A DNA stretch of 10,295 nucleotides from Verrucomicrobiia bacterium (GTDB lineage Bacteria > Verrucomicrobiota > Verrucomicrobiia > Limisphaerales > UBA1319). The notes beneath the pieces were generated by a model, which saw nothing but the letters and a program-made list of their open reading frames with translations, was not told the DNA's origin and made no database searches. Shown piece by piece: positions 6,283 to 10,295 of this stretch; the stretch's first letter is position 1; each line of letters starts with the position of its first letter. Location: NCBI GenBank assembly GCA_017880715.1, contig JADGRT010000064.1:1-10295 (forward strand), given 5' to 3'. Both the position numbers and the translations under genes were made by a program.

Positions 6283-9200
6283 GCGATAAAACCGGAGAGA
6301 ATAGTTGGTGGCCTGGTCATCGACGAAATCGATCAAGCCGTTGAGGATTGGGTTCGTCGCCAGTGAGCTCCATTCCACCAAATTCGTTGAAGCCTGCAGA
6401 ATCCAGTCCACTCCGGCAACGCCCTCGAATCGAACACGGAAAGCACCCGAGCTTTCCAGTCCAGTTCCAACTGCCTGAATGAAGACCAGGGGTGGAACAC
6501 CAACGAAATGCCCCGCGGCTGGAGCTGCCACGCGCCAGTTGGACGGATCGTTGCCGGAACCCAGGGCGGAAAGGCGCTGCAAGGATGCTCCGGTTCCATC
6601 GGCCCCCGTTGGCCAAGGCGTCTGGTCGGAATAGATCACCTCATCGACCATCACCCATGCGAGCGGATCGCCAGACACATCGGGCGCCTGTGGCCGTTCC
6701 AGAGCCACCCGATCCGTCGCGTTGTTCAACTTGCCGGCGTAAGGGCCCAAGATTACGGCCGATTCGTTGGTTAGGCCGTAAAGCGTTCGAAAAGCTGCCA
6801 GCACCGGGGCGTTCGTGGGATCGAAGTTGACCACTAACAGACATTGGCCCGAGGCAAGCGTTAGATTCGTTGGGAACTGATACTTCACACCCCCGTCAAT
6901 GCGCCACACCCCATTGGTGTTGAAGAAATTGACCGAGGCCGGTGTCGCGTTGAACAGCTCGATGTATTCGTCCATCGTGTTGTCCGCCGTGTTGGTCGAA
7001 ACACTGGGTGGATGATACATCAGTTCGCTGATCACCACGCGCGCCAGCGGGATGGCATTCGCCGACTCGCGCGTGGGATCCATCGCAAACCAGTAAGCGC
7101 CGCCGTCCGGATATCGCCCCACCGACGCGTCCGGCTCCTGGCCCTTAAAACGAACCACATCCACGATTCGATCTTCGACCGTGCCGGGCAAGTAGGACAG
7201 ATAAACGGTCTCACCCGCTTGGTTAATGCCAAAGCCATTGGTGATCGGCTGGTGAAAACCATTGACTTCGTCGAAGCCTAGCCAGCCTCGCGCGGACACG
7301 GTGGCAGGCGGGATGGCCCACTTCTTCAAGTTGGCGCTGTCATCGCTCAGATACCAGCCAGAACCTAAAACCAGATTCGTCGCCGTTGGGTTGTAAAGCT
7401 CAATCCAATCGTTCGAGTCAAACTCCGGTTCGCCCGGGTTCGAATAACGCGTGTTCGCCATCACTTCGTTGATGACCAGCGTCGGCGCCAGCGATGGATC
7501 CGGCTGGCCCGGGGATCCGCCCAGGTAAGCGCTCGACCGCCAGTTGCCGCCATACTCCAGTGAACCCGTTGTTTCTCCCGATAAAGCGCCGTCCACCGGC
7601 ACCAAAGAATGCCCGGCGCCATCCGCAGCCACCGGCCAGCCGCGACCGTTGCCATAAGTAAAGGAGAGGATGTCGGTTCCGGCCGCCGCATTCTTCAAGG
7701 TGATGGTTTCACCATTGTTGTCCAGACTTCCGTTGTAGGGTCCGGCGATCGGCACGTCCCCGCTCAGATGATAGTAGAAACGAAAGGCCGCGAAATTATT
7801 AGTGCTGGCAGCCTTGACCACCAGCAAGTATCCCTCCGGCGGGATCGCAACGCCATCGGCAAAGGTAAAGTCGATTCCCTGCGTGAACTTGGCGCCCGCC
7901 AAGTTCAGGGTGTCGTTCGTGCTCGTGTTATGCAATTCGATGAACTCATAACTCGATCCGACCGGCGGGTTGGGCATCAGTTCGGTCACTCTCAAGTAAT
8001 CCCGCAGCATCGCCGTTGTGTCAGGTTCACCCGCGGCGAATTCAACCGGGACCGACCAGTGACTCCAACGTCCGGTGGTATCCTTCATGCGAACCCGGAC
8101 GCGATAGGTGTGTCCCACCTTGGCCAGATTGGCTGGCAGGGTGATCGGGTTCGAGAAACTGGCCATCTCTTGACTTTCCCAATCCGCCTGGATTTCGTAC
8201 TTCCGAGGATTGTTGGGATTGAAGGCCGGCTGGCTCGCCGGCGTCACCTCCGCCAGCCGCCACTTCAACGCTGCAAAAGCGCCACTGACTCCCATGAACG
8301 TCGAGGTGCGGAAGGACAGCCGGTTCACCGGGTAATTGGTCGGTCCTTCATAGCTCGCCGCCGGCGTCCCCGGAACCGCCGCATCGAAGGTCCAACTGTC
8401 CAACAGTCCCCCACGGTACACGACGTAGTTTTTCATCAACCGCACCGTGCCCTCGAAGGAACCGGCGATGGCGCTGTTGGTCGAGCTTTCGAGTGGAAAC
8501 TGGTAAAACCGCCCCTGACCCGCCTTGTTTGAATCCACGTAGCCGGAAACCATCACCGGGTTGTAATCCCACATCGAACGGTCCGCATCCAGGAAGGAGG
8601 GTCCGCCCTTGAGATCGCGCAAAATGCCCGCCACTTCGTCGATCAATTGATAGGTCTGATCGGTGTTGAAAAGCAGATCACGGATTTCGCGAACCCGGTT
8701 GCCATACTCGATTTGGAAGGCCGGATGGCTGGCGGTCAGCACCAGGCCTTTGAACGGTTCACCACCGCCCTGTTGCCCCCCAATATACATGTTGTCAGCC
8801 CAGGTGAGATCCATATCCCAAGGGTGCTCCGACCAAAGACCGGTTTCCGGGTTATGGTAATAAAAGTAATTTTTTCCGCTCGCGATGTCGTATTGATGCA
8901 CCCCCTGCACAATGGTCTGCAGGCCGTAGTACTGCGGCAAATTAAAATTGGTCCGCCACCAGGCATCGTTTGGATTCGAGCTGTAGCTGCTCATGAAACG
9001 GTTGAGGTCCGAATTATCGCTCGGCCCCAGCAGTCCTTGGTTGCTCAGCACGCCGCCGCCTTCTATCTTGTAGAGGTTGCCATCGGGCAGGTTGTGCTCA
9101 TCCAGAAAACGACCATTCTCCTGTTCCACCGCCAGATAAAGCCCCCAGAAATCACCCTGATACTGGTCGCTCGGTTTGGCTTCCGCGGTGTCATCCACAA

Positions 9201-10295
9201 TGCGAAATTGAATCAGATGCGTCTTGGGCGCCGCCACGCCCGCCAGGTTGAACAACCGGAATCCCACCGATTCAAACATGCCTTGCTCGCCCCGATGATA
9301 ATAGTCGCCCTGTTGAATGCAGGCGCCGAGGTTCAGTTTGTTCCACGGGGTGTTGTACTTTTGCCCGTAGTTGTCCCGCGCCTGAAAATCGTGTCCGCGG
9401 TTAAAATCGAATTTCCACATGTTTTTACCCATGGCGTAACGCCACACTCCCCCGCGAGCCCGGTAATGGATGTGATCATAAACCTTGCCGTCATAAACGA
9501 GCGTGCCTGACCATTGGTAGAGAGCGCCGGCGTACCTGTCGATCCAGGTGGCATGCACGACCGAATTGCTCTTGGAAATCAACTGATACACGGGCAAACG
9601 CCGCATGATGTTGGTGTCGAAAGTGACCACGGGTGTCGCCCCAGGTCGCACGGCGGCCTGCCAGGCCGGCACGCCGTCATAAACGTAGTATGCCAAGTTC
9701 GGCTGGGGATCGTCCGCATACGGCGCCGACACACTGTTTCCCAGTGCGTCCGTAGCCGTGATCCGATAACGTACCAATCGACGGTGAGTTTGCAGCGACG
9801 CGGGCAGGACAGCCGTATAAACTCCGTCGCCGGCAATTTCGTCGCCCGCCTCCCCGCGGTCGTTCATGGACACGATTGTCCAGTTTGTCCGATAGGCTGG
9901 ATCGGTCAGCGCAATGTAGTTGCCCGGATCGACCAATTGATAAGCCAGCGAGACTTCAGAAACCCCATCCGAATCCGTTACCTTGGCGGTAATGACAACC
10001 GGTTCGCCCGATTTTGGCTCCGTGGGATGATGATCCACCTGACGAATCTGAGGCGGCACATTGGCGGTAAATGCCGCATTGCGGCGCCCTGGTGTGGGCC
10101 CATGGCTTACGACATTGGTGGTGACCACATAGTTGGTCGTCAGGTTGGTTGCGGATACGGAAAGCGCGTCCAGCTTCATTCCAAACACAACGTCGCTGCT
10201 GGAAGGACCGCTTTGGTGAACTTCCACAGCGATCGAGTTATCGCCCTGTATCAAACTGTCAGTTGGGATGTCGAGGTAGTCCGGGCTGGTCGCGT
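6265..10295 (-). CDS. Large secreted CotH-kinase / lamin-tail-domain protein (5' end beyond right edge)
   Basis: The frame is open from the right edge to TAA at 6265-6267, giving 1342 residues counted from 10293. A TTG at 10254 is not credible as a start, because homologous-looking sequence ('DYLDIPTDSL') continues upstream of it. Domains: end of a jelly-roll-like domain (1-45, 'GDNSIAVEVHQ', 'SSDVVFG'); Ig-like domain (about 80-207); CotH kinase-like domain (about 232-568) with 'GKNMWKF' at 289-295, 'NLYKIEGGG' around K409, D469 in 'YDIASGKN' and D493/D495 in 'WDMDLTW'; Fn3-like domain (about 632-755, 'YRVRVRMKDTTGRWSHWS'); three LTDs (motifs at 770, 942 and 1089); and a C-terminal beta module (about 1260-1342, 'ILQASTNLVEW', 'FYRVRED') of a type I associate with secreted verrucomicrobial proteins. 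The presumed catalytic acidic residues are all present, so it may be an active extracytoplasmic kinase. It lies 94 bases upstream of the related gene on the same strand, so co-transcription is likely. Its N-terminal signal should lie right of the window. Confidence 0.9.
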   Translation of the reverse strand, partial: ATSPDYLDIPTDSLIQGDNSIAVEVHQSGPSSSDVVFGMKLDALSVSATNLTTNYVVTTNVVSHGPTPGRRNAAFTANVPPQIRQVDHHPTEPKSGEPVVITAKVTDSDGVSEVSLAYQLVDPGNYIALTDPAYRTNWTIVSMNDRGEAGDEIAGDGVYTAVLPASLQTHRRLVRYRITATDALGNSVSAPYADDPQPNLAYYVYDGVPAWQAAVRPGATPVVTFDTNIMRRLPVYQLISKSNSVVHATWIDRYAGALYQWSGTLVYDGKVYDHIHYRARGGVWRYAMGKNMWKFDFNRGHDFQARDNYGQKYNTPWNKLNLGACIQQGDYYHRGEQGMFESVGFRLFNLAGVAAPKTHLIQFRIVDDTAEAKPSDQYQGDFWGLYLAVEQENGRFLDEHNLPDGNLYKIEGGGVLSNQGLLGPSDNSDLNRFMSSYSSNPNDAWWRTNFNLPQYYGLQTIVQGVHQYDIASGKNYFYYHNPETGLWSEHPWDMDLTWADNMYIGGQQGGGEPFKGLVLTASHPAFQIEYGNRVREIRDLLFNTDQTYQLIDEVAGILRDLKGGPSFLDADRSMWDYNPVMVSGYVDSNKAGQGRFYQFPLESSTNSAIAGSFEGTVRLMKNYVVYRGGLLDSWTFDAAVPGTPAASYEGPTNYPVNRLSFRTSTFMGVSGAFAALKWRLAEVTPASQPAFNPNNPRKYEIQADWESQEMASFSNPITLPANLAKVGHTYRVRVRMKDTTGRWSHWSVPVEFAAGEPDTTAMLRDYLRVTELMPNPPVGSSYEFIELHNTSTNDTLNLAGAKFTQGIDFTFADGVAIPPEGYLLVVKAASTNNFAAFRFYYHLSGDVPIAGPYNGSLDNNGETITLKNAAAGTDILSFTYGNGRGWPVAADGAGHSLVPVDGALSGETTGSLEYGGNWRSSAYLGGSPGQPDPSLAPTLVINEVMANTRYSNPGEPEFDSNDWIELYNPTATNLVLGSGWYLSDDSANLKKWAIPPATVSARGWLGFDEVNGFHQPITNGFGINQAGETVYLSYLPGTVEDRIVDVVRFKGQEPDASVGRYPDGGAYWFAMDPTRESANAIPLARVVISELMYHPPSVSTNTADNTMDEYIELFNATPASVNFFNTNGVWRIDGGVKYQFPTNLTLASGQCLLVVNFDPTNAPVLAAFRTLYGLTNESAVILGPYAGKLNNATDRVALERPQAPDVSGDPLAWVMVDEVIYSDQTPWPTGADGTGASLQRLSALGSGNDPSNWRVAAPAAGHFVGVPPLVFIQAVGTGLESSGAFRVRFEGVAGVDWILQASTNLVEWSSLATNPILNGLIDFVDDQATNYSLRFYRVREDR
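6523..7995 (-). repeat. Array of three lamin-tail domains in the upstream gene
   Basis: Three LTDs have start motifs at residues 770 ('TELMPNPP'), 942 ('INEVMANT', with 'NDWIELYN') and 1089 ('SELMYHPP', with 'DEYIELFN'). The first and third are the long kind, with 'GPYNGSLDNNGE' / 'GPYAGKLNNATD' and an 'SL...NWR' tail. The middle one ends with 'ASVGRYPDGGAYW'. The order matches LTD2-LTD7-LTD8 of the other protein. Confidence 0.85.
8590..9600 (-). other. CotH kinase-like domain of the upstream protein (DxD type)
   Basis: Residues about 232-568 counted from 10293. It begins near 'LPVYQLISKSN' and contains 'YRARGGVWRYAMGKNMWKF' (lysine-containing strand), 'GLYLAVEQENGRFLDEH', 'NLYKIEGGG', then 'HQYDIASGKNYFYYH' (D469 as candidate catalytic Asp) and 'HPWDMDLTW' (D493 and D495 as candidate metal ligands). 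It is a divergent relative of the CotH domain in the next gene: the order of motifs is the same but the intervening sequence differs greatly, which argues against recent duplication of the two genes. Confidence 0.8.

Noticed and set aside
7609..9510. Plus-strand open frames at 7609-8532 and 8647-9510
   Set aside because: They are codon-aligned antisense to the upstream gene, which has unmistakable CotH and LTD motifs on the minus strand.
10252..10254. TTG at 10254 as the start of the upstream gene
   Set aside because: The frame stays open to the right edge and the extra residues continue the same domain, so the true start lies outside the window.

Overview
The window looks like a piece of a verrucomicrobial genome, most likely from the Pedosphaera/Limisphaerales side. 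This is an inference from protein architecture: very large secreted proteins that combine a CotH kinase-like domain, many lamin-tail domains (LTDs) and Ig/chitobiase-type beta-sandwiches, with a C-terminal module of the 'ILQASTNLVEW...FYRVR' type. The base composition is moderately GC-rich. No 16S or other marker gene is present to confirm it.

Layout: almost the whole window is two giant genes on the minus strand, both cut by the window edges. The upstream gene (gene 2, about 6265-10295) enters from the right edge without its start. It contributes 1342 residues: the end of a jelly-roll-like domain, an Ig-like domain, a CotH domain, an Fn3-like domain, three LTDs and a C-terminal beta module ending at a TAA. 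After a 94-base gap comes gene 1 (start at 6170), which is open for 2056 codons and runs off the left edge. It has a signal peptide with a possible lipobox, two Ig-like repeats, one LTD, a chitobiase-C-terminal-like module, a CotH domain, a second chitobiase-like module and seven more LTDs. The gap holds a GAGG ribosome-binding site and an inverted repeat around the gene 2 stop codon. No RNA genes, CRISPR arrays, insertion sequences or attachment sites were seen. There is no gene-free stretch over 300 bases.

How they fit together: the genes are co-directional, closely spaced and related in architecture, so they probably form one transcription unit for two extracellular or outer-surface proteins. 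The LTDs and beta-sandwiches would serve as adhesive or ligand-binding scaffolds, and the CotH domains are candidate extracytoplasmic protein kinases. The two CotH domains differ in the presumed metal-binding motif (DxD in gene 2, DxE in gene 1). Both proteins keep the same order after CotH: long LTD, then a distinctive penultimate LTD, then long LTD. Gene 1 has four extra short LTDs inserted there, which look like a duplicated two-LTD unit. No catalytic partner, transporter or regulator lies in the window, so the cellular role stays unknown.
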